DNA of 64,000 nucleotides. Origin: Liolophura sinensis. Its lineage: Eukaryota > Mollusca > Polyplacophora > Chitonida > Chitonidae. The translations under genes were made by a program, and so were the position numbers. Shown here in pieces: positions 45,301 through 55,500 of this stretch (within the stretch, counting starts at the first letter, position 1; every line of letters begins with the position of its first letter). The stretch lies in the NCBI RefSeq assembly GCF_032854445.1, contig NC_088299.1, forward strand, positions 19,337,608 through 19,401,607. The letters run 5' to 3'. A model generated the notes under the pieces. The model saw only the letters and a list, made by a program, of their open reading frames with translations. It searched no databases and was not told the DNA's origin.

Positions 45301-46340
45301 CTTACTGGTTGACGCCTGGTATACGAATGTCTGTTCATCTTTAATTTATTGTTTCGACGCACAGCTTGCATGGGTAACAATTCATCCTCATCTGTCTATT
45401 CTAGGATTCTTTCCTTATGTTTTTGATACCGCCTAGACCTATACTCTGTTTTAATTCGTGAAGACAAACATCATACACGGATTTGAAAAATCTTTCGTTC
45501 ATCCCAATTGAGCCAGTGTGAATGTCTCCGGTGACATTGGGTTCTCAGTATTGCCCATCAAATTTATTCAGGACCAATGTCGCGTTTAAACCGGTGTTAG
45601 CCGTGTCGAAGAAAGCAGACTTAATTTTCTATTTCAGTATTCATCGATTTCAGGATTTCCAGAGAAGTTCAATCACAGTACTTTTTTGATCTTGAACCTA
45701 CACTCAGATTTCAAATAAATAATAGGTAGAACTTTATACATTCAGATTTGAATACCATAAACATTGTTCTCGTTAGAGATGGATGGGATAACAACAATCG
45801 AAAATAGGACCTATTCGATGCCTCAATCCTGATCAACTGTTCGCTCCTCGTGGCCTGTCCTTCACCTATCACTCGATAAATATTTATGACATTAGGATAT
45901 GACATTTATCCTATATTCTCTACAGATTTCTTAACTCCCACGGACGTAAGAATTACTGTTACCTGTGTCAGATGATACTAATTGTGTAGCACTTACCCTG
46001 CCATGACGGGGAACATTTGAAGGTCAGGGTACTGATGATAGTCTTGCTCCGATAGCACAGAATCCGATCCGGCGTAGTCCACAGGTTCCCCTGAGACGGA
46101 CACTCCCTTGATGCGTGCCTTACCCTCTCCACTGCCGGTGCTCACGTACGTCATGTTGAGCTTAACGTGCGTTTGTCTGTGCGCCACGTAAGCAGAGATC
46201 CAAGAGGAGTAAACGTCATAAGGGAAGGATGCGCCGGCACCACGAATATGGACAGTGTCAGCGAGGAGCCCGATCACGCTAAAATTCAATGAGACCATCA
46301 CAACTAGCACTCGGCACACAACACGTCCTTGATCCGGCAT
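37545..46340 (-). CDS. Receptor-type guanylate cyclase-like protein with a PstS (phosphate-binding) ectodomain
   Basis: Exons from high to low are 45997-46340, 38198-40733 and 37545-37592; junctions GCAGG|GTAAGT to ttacag|GCC and AAAGAG|GTGAGT to tttgtag|GGA are in phase. They give 975 residues. Order: signal peptide (1-27); PstS-type domain (about 30-370) with GAGASFP at 34, STGSGEG at 67, VDYAGSD at 87 and RSDKSGTT at 171, the positions that bind phosphate in bacterial PstS; membrane helix (390-411); kinase-homology domain (473-723) with HGYLKAANC instead of HRD and SVW instead of DFG; coiled coil (730-784); cyclase domain (793-958); C-terminus TLRTYWLEEKTF. Thr801 replaces the first metal Asp and Lys924 the catalytic Arg, while Glu842, Asp846, Cys913 and Asn920 are kept. 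It is probably a cell-surface sensor; the ligand is inferred. Intron 1 (5.3 kb) holds LINE, SINE and other repeats. Confidence 0.92.
37724..37835 (+). repeat. ~280-bp unnamed repeat, partial copy in intron 2 of the receptor gene
   Basis: Shares gtggtcacacctaaccgttg, ggagttttattttacctgtt and catgtaaatac with the fuller copies at 47964, 48349 and 49466. Confidence 0.6.
41266..41345 (+). repeat. ~280-bp unnamed repeat, partial copy in intron 1 of the receptor gene
   Basis: Shares the block gacgacagtgtgacagttaa, caaatgatca and tcttgtcaatttacc with the copies upstream of the gene. Confidence 0.55.
41800..42300. repeat. Element remnant ending in (GACA)n and (AAT)n microsatellites
   Basis: Two related segments (ccaagttttatgaatgtctg and cccagtttcatgaaagtccg) precede a pure (ACAG)n run at about 42190-42229 and an (AAT)n run at about 42249-42300. 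The pattern of a 'gtttcatgaaagtccgt' motif before an ACAG tail is common at the ends of non-autonomous repeats in related animals. The class is uncertain. Confidence 0.55.
42440..42668 (+). mobile_element. SINE family 1 copy in intron 1 of the receptor gene
   Basis: Head remnants (gttgctgtgagttcaagtcc), body (cctgcgcatggtcgtggtac, a C-rich run at 42547) and tail (agtgaaatattcttgagtat, aaataaataaataaat). Confidence 0.9.
42780..43460 (-). mobile_element. LINE (non-LTR) reverse-transcriptase fragment, split by a SINE
   Basis: On the minus strand, 43460-43165 encodes SGFRDQHSGETALIKMVESL and VFIHFKKAFDTVNR, then SYLSQR and GVSQC, the central reverse-transcriptase blocks of LINEs. After a SINE insertion (42965-43145) the same strand resumes with VVFIIYINDLP and GFADDSTLYIAV; FADD is the catalytic block. 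The fragment lacks both ends and carries changes at conserved places (GVSQC instead of GVPQG) and stops in the FADD section. It is an old, dead copy within intron 1 of the receptor gene. I cannot assign a clade. Confidence 0.85.
42965..43145 (+). mobile_element. SINE family 1 copy nested in the LINE fragment
   Basis: Body and tail: gtccagctcatgctggcttc, tctgcccggtttcctcccac, agtgaaatacttttgagtgc, aataaataac. It interrupts the reverse-transcriptase frame, so it inserted after the LINE. Confidence 0.88.
43574..43632. repeat. Short dispersed repeat, also at 59966-60040
   Basis: Shares ctgttaatactgttctatag, a G-rich stretch, then tcaagaacagcccatccctc with gttaacactgttctatagga and tcaagatcagcccgtccctc at 59966-60040. 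Class unknown. Confidence 0.65.
44237..44340 (-). repeat. Short SINE-like remnant with (GAAT)n
   Basis: A gaatgaatgaatgaatgaat run followed by ggcttaacgctacatcggca and gcagccatatcgtggcgaca. This resembles the tail of a further SINE type, read from its 3' end. It is only a fragment. Confidence 0.5.
44985..45370 (+). repeat. C-B-A dispersed repeat copy
   Basis: Module C (gcatttgttagatcatgtgt, ggttattccaccaaacgcct), module B (tggaacataccttacgtctt, ttccgccctattttcgtact) and module A (cctggaatgtcaacgtcctt, actggttgacgcctggtata) follow in order. They are shared with 50783-51172 and 62500-63005. It lies in intron 1 of the receptor gene. Confidence 0.7.
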
Positions 46341-47960
46341 CTTCCACAGAAGCCTCCTGCGTGATGAGATACCGGATTAAAGGCATTGACAATGATTCAG
46401 TCACACAGCACCGTAGGCGTGTATCCTGAAAAGGCAAAAAAGTTGTTTCATGAAAACTTGTTAGCCGGATTCATTGTAAATGTACATGAAGAGCAGCAAG
46501 TACAGAGTGTCGACAGGTTTTATACTGGGACAGTCGAGAGGTTAAGGGAGTGAAGACAATTCATCTTGCTGTTATAATTTCGCTGTCTGAAGGGTGGTCA
46601 ATTAGAGTGATCGTCCTCCTCAAGTCCACAACATCCATTGGCCATCTCCATGAGAAATCCGATATCAGCAAAGGTCATCCAAGAGTCTATATCATGACTT
46701 GATGCCACTTTGCCTTTGCCTTTCGCGCAGTCTTTTGTTCCGCCCTAAACCATCAATAACTAACTACCAAGTCGGGGTCCCCAGGTATACGGTCCTCTGA
46801 CCAACTCATCGCCTTTGATCCTCTTCCGCTTACAGCCGCCATCCTTAATCATTTTATTTAGTTGCAAAATGCATATGGGTCTCTTCTGGTAAATAATGGA
46901 TGTACAAACAACTAGAACACGACTTCAGCAACATGCACTTAATGAATTATAGACGATGGGAATGGGACTACTTTCGTGCGTTCTTATATGAGCAATATGC
47001 CAATTACCACCTAGCATGCGTATTATCAAATCAGAAAATGTCATGCTGCTTTGAACATTATTAAAGCCGTTGGAAAATTACCAGGGTGCTTCCAACAAAA
47101 AATAAGATAAAATACAGTGATGCATTATGCCTGTCACTAAAGAACAATAAAAGAAAAGTTGACCACTGTATTTTTATAATTCAGCAATGTTACTTGTTTG
47201 ATACTTCCTGCCCGAACATCTGATATCCGATCTCTGAGCTCATGCGAAAAATTAAGCCCGCCATTAGTACTTTTCTATAGTTGGTCGTTATCAGCCTACA
47301 GTTGTGCCAGCCGTTTAGAGACTTGTTCAGTGACCGCATGAATGAGGGAAGGTAGACAACAGGGAGAAGTCTGTCGGTATATGTGTATTGAAAAGTAACA
47401 TAATTAGTTTCTGACGAAACCTTTGAGAAAATGTTCCTTATTACTCAGATCAGCCAACAACTGACGAAAGGACACATATAACGAGTACTATTCGGTCGCT
47501 CCGGATGTAAAACCCTCAAGCCTAAGTTTGTATTTCTCTTAGGCACCACGCGCGGGTGAACATCGTCATTTAGCTAATGAGGTGTAAAGGATTTTATTGT
47601 GTTATTGTAGATAAGGCCTTTTATCCACCGTCAGCATTATCCAGAGTGAAAAGCCCTGCATGACACGGAATGTTAATCAATAATAGATGTGCTTTGTATA
47701 TGTTCAAATAAAATCACACACGGATGAATGTATATGGTATCACAAGTGTGACGCGCAGTGTCCACCCAAGGCAGTGTCCATCCAAGGCAGTGTCCACCCA
47801 AGGCAGTGTCCACCCAAGACACCTAAAGATGTATAAGAATTCACAATATTGAAGACGAACTTAAGCTTTTATGACGGAAGCTTATATAACTGGTCGAGAA
47901 TTCTAGAACAAATATTTCTGTAAGTTGTTTCCCGTGTTTCCTCTGCTTCTTCAATTTATC
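46341..47960. other. 5' flank of the receptor cyclase gene
   Basis: Presumed 5' UTR and promoter of the minus-strand receptor gene, then spacer. At 47758-47818 there are four copies of a 16-base unit (gcagtgtccacccaag). No other gene is visible. Confidence 0.5.
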
Positions 47961-47963
47961 TTT

Positions 47964-48262
47964 GAACATAATTAAGACGTACAGCATAGAGAGAAAAACC
48001 AGAGCAGCAACGACAGTGTATTAGCTGGCAAATGATCACACGTTGCCCATGAAATACGGTCTCTTGTCCATTTACATCAGTTAGGGTTTTATTCTAACTG
48101 TTTATGTAAATACATAAACAAGAGCAAATTACACACTCCCCCTCAACATGGCCTCGGCACAATTAGGTAAAATTATAAAAAATGCAGTGATGTTAATTGT
48201 AATTTATCAGACGTCACTTAAATTAGAATTACTCAAAATGCTGCGGTGTCATCACATTTAAA
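47964..48262 (+). repeat. ~280-bp unnamed repeat, copy upstream of the receptor gene
   Basis: Starts attaagacgtacagcataga, continues gcaaatgatcacacgttgcc and agttagggttttattctaac, and ends aatgctgcggtgtcatcaca. It aligns along its length with the next two copies. Confidence 0.85.
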
Positions 48263-48348
48263 ATAAAACCAGATTGAAACAATATGTAGGGACCAGGTCT
48301 CGTGGAGGCTTAGTCCGCCATTAGAATCCTGGTTTATGCAGGAATACA

Positions 48349-48615
48349 ATATAATTAAGACGTACAGCACAGAGAAAAAACCAGAGCAGCGACGACAGAG
48401 TGACGACAAATGGTCACACGTAACCTGTGAAACACAGCCTATTGTCTATTTAGTGTATTACTCTAACCGTTCATGTATATGCATACACAGTAGGAAATTA
48501 CACGTTCCCTAGCACCATGGTTTAAGCAGAATTATGTAAAAAAAAATGCAGTGATGTTAATTGCAATATATTAGATGTCAATTGTCTAGAATTACCCAAG
48601 TGCTGTGTTGTTACA
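48349..48615 (+). repeat. ~280-bp unnamed repeat, second upstream copy
   Basis: Starts attaagacgtacagcacaga, then acaaatggtcacacgtaacc, and aaatgcagtgatgttaattg, and ends agtgctgtgttgttacaag. Same orientation as its neighbour. Confidence 0.85.
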
Positions 48616-49021
48616 AGATTGAAGACAGACATTTTGATGGAGTATGGCAACATGGTAGCAGTCGTACATATATAGTCAGATTATTACCTGTGCGGATGTG
48701 TGAGTCCCAGCAAATGTACTTGTATATATGCACCAAGTGGATGCTTATGAAAAACTATATTAAAATCACCAACACGAAAACCGCTATCATTTGAAGACTC
48801 GTAAGAGTCAGCCATACAAAATCATAGATACGCACAGAGTGGCATGATAATCAATTTACCCACTTTAATAATGTCCATGTACCTTGTAATCCAAGTCTTG
48901 AAAATTTAGTTCCAAATGGAAATATTAGTTCACTATGCAACAAGCAACCACGCCCTATAGTTACGGATGGGATTTAAGCGGGCAAAGTCCACAAAGATAT
49001 AATTCTCGCTGGAATATGATG

Positions 49022-49225
49022 TTGATTTATTTATTTATTTATTTGATTGGTTTTTTACGCCGTAATCAAGAATATTTCTCTTATACGACGGCGGCCAGCA
49101 TTATGGTGGTGGAAACCGGGCAGAGCCTTGGGAAACCCACGACCATCTGCAGGAAGCCAGCATTGGTGTGAGGCTCCTGGGTCATTACGCTACACTAGCG
49201 GGCTAACCAAATGAGCCACAAACGC
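49022..49225 (-). mobile_element. SINE family 1 copy
   Basis: On the plus strand: tttatttatttatttgattg, ttttacgccgtaatcaagaa, acgacggcggccagcattat and a decayed head (ctagcgggctaaccaaatga). Confidence 0.9.
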
Positions 49226-49465
49226 CTACGTGGCCTCTTGCTTGTTATTGTTATCAAGATCCTAGAGACATTTGTTTTAAAGCACATGGGAACTTATTAG
49301 AATCAGCCCAATATCTTGTGTGTGATAGAGAAACCTAGATGATGAAGGGATGACAAGTGAATTGTTAAGGGTGGAAGCACTGACTTAAGATGAGACAATT
49401 TAGAAACCAACATATTTCTTATAATCCATACAGAAATCTTCTGAGTGTGCTGTATGAAAAACACT

Positions 49466-49735
49466 CAATCTAATTAAGGCGTACAGAACAGGACAGCGAC
49501 GACAATTTGATAGTTGGCAAATGGTCACTCGTAACCGGTGAAATACGACCTCTTGTAAATTTATCTAAGTTAGGGTTTTATTATAACTCTCCATGTAAAT
49601 GCATAAATAGTAGCAAATTACGCGCCACTTGTACCATGGGTTAATCAGAAATAGTTTTTAAAAAATGCAGCAATTTACTAGAAATCACTGGTTTAGAATT
49701 ACTAAAAATGCTGTGTTGTCATCACATCAAGACAT
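49466..49735 (+). repeat. ~280-bp unnamed repeat, third upstream copy
   Basis: Starts taattaaggcgtacagaaca, then ggcaaatggtcactcgtaac, and agttagggttttattataac, and ends aatgctgtgttgtcatcaca. Confidence 0.85.
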
Positions 49736-50097
49736 TCTTGAATCTGGACACTTTCACCTCTTTGCTGTTACAGATACGAATGATGAAGGGAACAGAAAAA
49801 GATAAATTTTACCTTAATCCATGGGTATATGCAGGTTTAGATGAAGTGTAGACTTAAAACGCATTGTAAATTGTATCTAGTCACAACAACATGAAGCCAT
49901 AACTGTTCAGAAATCTGGGAGTAGAAGTTCCACCATGCCACAACATGCAAAATATTATACCTGTAACAGCTGCACTGTTTATAGCAGTCACAGGGGCTCA
50001 CTACAATACTGAACTGCATCTATGCTTCCTTACTCTGGGTACTGTACTCGTTATAGGACTTTGCCCGCTATCTTCTTTGTGTTATTTGTCCTCTTCA

Positions 50098-50440
50098 CAG
50101 AGTTGCTTTGGGCCTTCGAAGGCGTCTGCAGCGTATAGACGCAGTTGGCTATTCCCATTTTATCAATGCTGTCTGCTTGGGCTACTGTATCATGTCAGCA
50201 AGTTTTGATGACTTAGGGAATATGTTACAGCTTGAAAGCTTGCATCCATTCCACAAATCCCCTGTAGTTCCTTTTCCGATGGACAGGAGAGAAGCGGACG
50301 ACCAACGTTTCCATCTATATGAATCAAACTCTCCTTCTCCAAGCTCCACTGTCAAGGCTGTGAAAGGATGCCTTCATTTCCGTGGGAAACTTCCGTACCA
50401 ACGGATTCCGCACCGAGCAGCTAGTGTCGCGCGTGCCTAG
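50098..50440 (+). CDS. Possible terminal exon of an unrecognised gene
   Basis: After a good acceptor (tgtcctcttcacag at about 50100) an open frame runs to a stop at 50440 with VALGLRRRLQRIDAVGY, HFINAVCLGYCIMSASFDDL and FHLYESNSPSPSSTVKAVKG. An aataaa follows at about 50479. There is no upstream exon, no homology that I can name and no start codon requirement met. It could equally be a chance open frame in repeat-rich spacer. Confidence 0.25.
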
Positions 50441-50782
50441 ATTCTAGCGAAGCGCTCTTCAAGTACACAAATAGGCGAATAAATTTGTTCAGGTAAGCCT
50501 TGACAGGTGTCTAAATTAGCAGAACAGCGGGCGGCTGAAACTGGGCCTCAAACGCAGATCGCTAATTATGGCGAGTGATAATTATACTAAGATGTATAAA
50601 GGTATGTTCCTGGCTGTGTATCAGGCAATGAATGTCAGGCAGGTACCAGCTCAAACTCTGTCCAGTTCTCCATCTACTGATTCACATCATTTATTTATAC
50701 AGTCTCGAAAGGCCCTGAACAAATGTACTATCTTAGGACACATCTGATAAATTAACAGCCATATATTATTGCAAGATTATTA

Positions 50783-51172
50783 ACTTGGAACGTCCATATT
50801 AGTTGGCGGCTGGTAAACCAATGTCTGCTTCGACGCATGGAATTAAACACCTTCACTTTCAAGTGTCGCAAGTTCCTCAAGCTTTACAATGAGTACACTG
50901 CTTCATACTCGTGTCTCATTCTGCTTAACCTGACTCTAGAGGACAAACATTCATCGTGTTGGATTGGATCGCCACGTTGGACATGTGAACTGTCTAAATC
51001 AAAATGCAAAATGAGACAGATATTTTGATCGTCATATACTAGTATGGTACACGATTTAAATGCTGATTTCATTCATTCGCCTAGAACATACCTTGCGTCT
51101 TCCTAACATCATTGAAAGCTGTTGAATGCTTATCTTTGCATGATTCTGTCCTATTTTCGTGTTTTATATACT
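50783..51172 (+). repeat. C-B-A dispersed repeat copy
   Basis: Module A (ttggaacgtccatattagtt, ggcggctggtaaaccaatgt), module C remnants (tcaagtgtcgcaagttcctc, ggatcgccacgttggacatg) and module B (tagaacataccttgcgtctt, gattctgtcctattttcgtg). It abuts the Harbinger fragment. Confidence 0.7.
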
Positions 51173-51175
51173 TTT

Positions 51176-51542
51176 ATAGAAAGGGATATGTTTCCATTAA
51201 TGTCCAAGTCATATGTGACCATGGGGGAAAGTGGATAAACCTTGCTGCAAGGTGGCCAGGTTCAGCCCATGATAGCGGAGCCCTTAGTAACGTTTGGGGT
51301 GTGATGGGAAATGGTGGTGTCCGTGTGCACGTCTTCGGAGAGAATGGCTATCCATGCAGCAGGGGGTTGATGACGCAACTGCTGCTCTCCAACACTGATG
51401 CAGAATGGCTGTACAACAGAGCCCATAAAAGTATCCGTGTTTTGACGGAGCAAGCCATGCTCCCGACACCCGACGCTGTTTGCAGGGTTATTGTAGCAAC
51501 GGCCGTGCAACATAACATTGCTCTACAAAGGGAGTCAGCTAC
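51176..51542 (+). mobile_element. Harbinger (PIF/HARBI1-type) transposase fragment
   Basis: The frame encodes RKGYVSINVQVICDHGGKW, NLAARWPGSAHDSGALSN, FGENGYPCSRGLMTQLLL, AEWLYNRAHKSIRVLTEQA and CRVIVATAVQHNIALQRE. These are the middle and end blocks of the DDE nuclease of Harbinger DNA transposons: the second catalytic Asp in PGSAHDS and the final Glu in VLTEQ. The first Asp region is missing because the match begins at RKGY. A stretch of about 30 residues between the catalytic Glu and the HNI block is also absent. A non-coding relic: 5' is another repeat, 3' a SINE. Confidence 0.88.
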
Positions 51543-51544
51543 GG

Positions 51545-51868
51545 GAAAGGTAGATCCAGGATCAATCCTGGGTCGAGTCACACCTAAGACCTTAAAAGAG
51601 GAAGTTGTAACTTCCCCGCTTGGAATTCGGCATGAAGGGAATAGTGCAAAGACTGGTTGACCCGTATCAGTATAATGGCTCGGGCGGGGCGCCGTACTTG
51701 CCTTCGGTAAGGTGTCTCAGTGAAGCAGCACTAGATGAAAGAGCGGTGGAAATCCGTCCTGCAACATGAGGGTACATTACATGCACTCTAAGGATTCCTT
51801 CGTCGTCAAATGACTGAAAAATTGTTAAGTACAACGTTAAACCCCAAGCACTCATTCACTCACTCTTT
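51545..51868 (+). mobile_element. SINE family 2 copy
   Basis: Begins tccaggatcaatcctgggtc, a B-box-like region, and ends tcgtcaaatgactgaaaaat, then gttaaccccaagcactc-like tail (acaacgttaaaccccaagca). The middle is diverged. It directly follows the Harbinger remnant. Confidence 0.82.
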
Positions 51869-52520
51869 AAAGGCACGAGGCTGAAGTAGATGACATTGTA
51901 GATAGACAACCGCCACCCCAGCGACAAAACTAGGAGGGACATCTTAATGAACCAAGAACAAGAGCCGCTTTAATTGAAAACATATTTTAATAATAACATT
52001 TAAACTACTGTTTAAAGAGCACGTTATCACCGCTTTGAGCCGTATCAACATTTCCCAGCTGACGCTTGAAGAGTGTAATTTGGAGATTTAGCTTTTCTTT
52101 TTCCAGTAACAAGTCCTGCCTCAATATGTTCAATAAGGTCATCAAACTTGCGCGGAACTTAAGCAGGCGGATATTGTTGAACAACATTATTTTCAACGCA
52201 AAGACGCAGAAACTGTTGTTATTTTGACATAATTATCAAACTTAATTCTTCATTGTAATCAATGTTGTACTTTTTATTTATCGATTGTGTATCAGTTTAG
52301 ACATTTATTTTACTTGAATTAAAGTAAGTCAATTGCTCACCATCAGTTCTTCCAAATTTCGTCTTCGGCTTACCCGCATGTTGGCTCTACTCCTGATTTA
52401 TTGGGCTGCAGGTGTACCAGGTTCTGGTTAACCTCCCCCTGTTTTTTATATGACTTTTAAATTGTTGACCGCGATCCTTAGATTCAGATATTAATGTTGA
52501 AAATCTATTTCTAAGATCTT
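51869..52520. other. Spacer before the satellite
   Basis: AT-rich sequence without a recognisable gene or repeat. Confidence 0.4.
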
Positions 52521-55500
52521 CCAATGTTCTGTTAGTATACAGGAATGAACCTCGCCCTATGTTGTGTTAGTGTATAGCAGGGAACCTGGCCTTATGTTGT
52601 GTTAGAGTACGGGAGGGAACCTGGCCCTATGTTCTGTTAGTATACAAGAATGAACCTGGCCCTATGTTCTGTTAGTATACAGGAGGGAACCTGGCCTTAT
52701 GTTTTGTTAGTATACAGGAGAGAACCTGACCCTATGTTGTGTTAGTATACAGGAGGAAGCCTGGCCCCATGTTGCGTTAGTGCATAGGAGGGAACCTGGC
52801 CCCATGTTGTGTTGGTGTACAGGAGGGAACCTGGCCCTATGTTCTGTTAGTATACAGGAGGGAACCTGGCCCTATGTTCTGTTAGTATACAGGAGGGAAC
52901 CTGGCCCTATGTTGTGTTAGTGTACGGGAGGGAACCTGGCCCTATGTTCTATTAGTATACAGGAGAGAACCTGGCCTTATGTTGTGTTAGTATACAAGAA
53001 TGAACCTCGCCCTATGTTCTGTTAGTATACAGGAGGGAACCTGGCCTAATGTTGTGTTAGTATACAGGAGGAAAACTGGCCCTATGTTGTGTTAGTGTAC
53101 GGGAGGGAACCTGGCCCTATGTTCTGTTAGTATACAGGAATGAACCTGGCCCTATGTTCTGTTAGTATACAGGAGGGAAACGGGCCTTATGTTTTGTTAG
53201 TATACAGGAGAGAACCTGGCCCTATGTTGTGTTAGTATACAGGAGGGAACCTGGCCCCATGTTGTGTTGGTGTACAGGAGGGAACCTGGCCTTATGTTTT
53301 GTTAGTATACAGGAGAGAACCTGGCCCTATGTTCTGTTAGTGTACAGGAGGGAACCTGGCCCTATGTTGTGTTAGTGCATAGGAGGGAACCTGGCCCTAT
53401 GTTCTGTTAGTATACAGGAGGGAACCTGGCCCTATGTTCTGTTAGTGTACAGGAGGGAACCTGGCCCTATGTTCTGTTAGTGTACAGGAGGGAACCTGGC
53501 CGTATGTTCTATTAGTATACAGGAGAGAACCTGGCCTTATGTTCTGTTAGTGTACAGGAATGAACCTGGCCCTATGTTGTGTTAGTGTACGGGAGGGATC
53601 CTGGCCCTATGTTCTGTTAGTATACAGGAGAGAACCTGACCCTATGTTGTGTTAATATACAAGAGGGAACCGGGCCCCATGTTGTGTTGGTGTACAGGAG
53701 GGAACCTGGCCTTATGTTTTGTTAGTATACAGGAGAGAACCTGGCCCTATGTTGTATTAGTGTACAGGAGGGAACCTGGCCCCATGTTGTGTTAGTGTAC
53801 AGGAGGGAACCTGGCCCTATGTTCTGTTAGTATACAGGAGGGAACCGGGCCTTATGTTTTGTTAGTATACAGGAGAGAACCTGGCCCTATGTTGTGTTAG
53901 TATACAGGAGGGAACCTGGCCCCATGTTGTGTTGGTGTACAAGAGGGAACCTGGCCTTATGTTTTGTTAGTATACAGGAGAGAACCTGGCCCTATGTTCT
54001 GTTAGTGTACAGAAGGGAACCTGGCCCTATGTTGTGTTAGTGCATAGGAGGGAAACTGGCCCTATGTTGTGTTAGTATACAGGAGGGATCCTGGCCCTAT
54101 GTTCTGTTAGTGTACAGGAGGGAACCTGGCCCTATGTTCTGTTAGTGTACAGGAGGGAACCTGGCCCTATGTTGTGTTAGTATACAGGAGAGAACCTGGC
54201 CTTATGTTCTGTTAGTGTACAGGAGGGAACCTGGCCCTATGTTGTGTTAGTGTACGGGAGGGATCCTGGCCCTATGTTCTGTTAGTATACAGGAGAGAAC
54301 CTGACCCTATGTTGTGTTAGTATACAAGAGGGAACCGGGCCCCATGTTGTGTTGGTGTACAGGAGGGAACCTGGCCTTATGTTTTGTTAGTATACAGGAG
54401 AGAACCTGGCCCTATGTTGTATTAGTGTACAGGAGGGAACCTGGCCCCATGTTGTGTTAGTGTATAGGAGGGAACCTGGTCCTATGTTCTGTTAGTATAC
54501 AGGAGGGAACCGGGCCTTATGTTTTGTTAGTATACAGGAGAGAACCTGGCCCTATGTTGTGTTAGTATACAGGAGGGAACCTGGCCCCATGTTGTGTTGG
54601 TGTACAGGAGGGAACCTGGCCTTATGTTTTGTTAGTATACAGGAGAGAACCTGGCCCTATGTTCTGTTAGTGTACAGGAGGGAACCTGGCCCTATGTTGT
54701 GTTAGTGCATAGGAGGGAACCTGGCCCTATGTTCTGTTAGTATACAGGAGGGAACCTGGCCCTATGTTCTGTTAGTGTACAGGAGGGAACCTGGCCCTAT
54801 GTTCTATTAGTATACAGGAGAGAACCTGGCCTTATGTTCTGTTAGTGTACAGGAGGGAACCTGGCCCTATGTTGTGTTAGTGTACAGGAGGGATCCTGGC
54901 CCTATGTTCTGTTAGTATACAGGAGAGAACCTGACCCTATGTTGTGTTAGTATACAGGAGGGAACCTGGCCCTATGTTGTGTTAGTGTACGGGAGGGAAC
55001 CTGGCCCTATGTTCTATTAGTATACAGGAGAGAACCTGGCCTTATGTTGTGTTAGTATACAAGAATGGACCTCGCCCTATGTTCTGTTAGTATACAGGAG
55101 GGAACCTGGCCTAATGTTGTGTTAGTATACAGGAGGAAAACTGGCCCTATGTTGTGTTAGTGTACGGGAGGGAACCTGGCCCTATGTTCTGTTAGTATAC
55201 AGGAATGAACCTGGCCCTATGTTCTGTTAGTATACAGGAGGGAACCGGGCCTTATGTTTTGTTAGTATACAGGAGAGAACCTGGCCCTATGTTGTGTTAG
55301 TATACAGGAGGGAACCTGGCCCCATGTTGTGTTGGTGTACAGGAGGGAGCCTGGCCTTATGTTTTGTTAGTATACAGGAGAGAACCTGGCCCTATGTTCT
55401 GTTAGTGTACAGGAGGGAACCTGGCCCTATGTTGTGTTAGTGCATAGGAGGGAACCTGGCCCTATGTTGTGTTAGTATACAGGAGGGAACCTGGCCCTAT

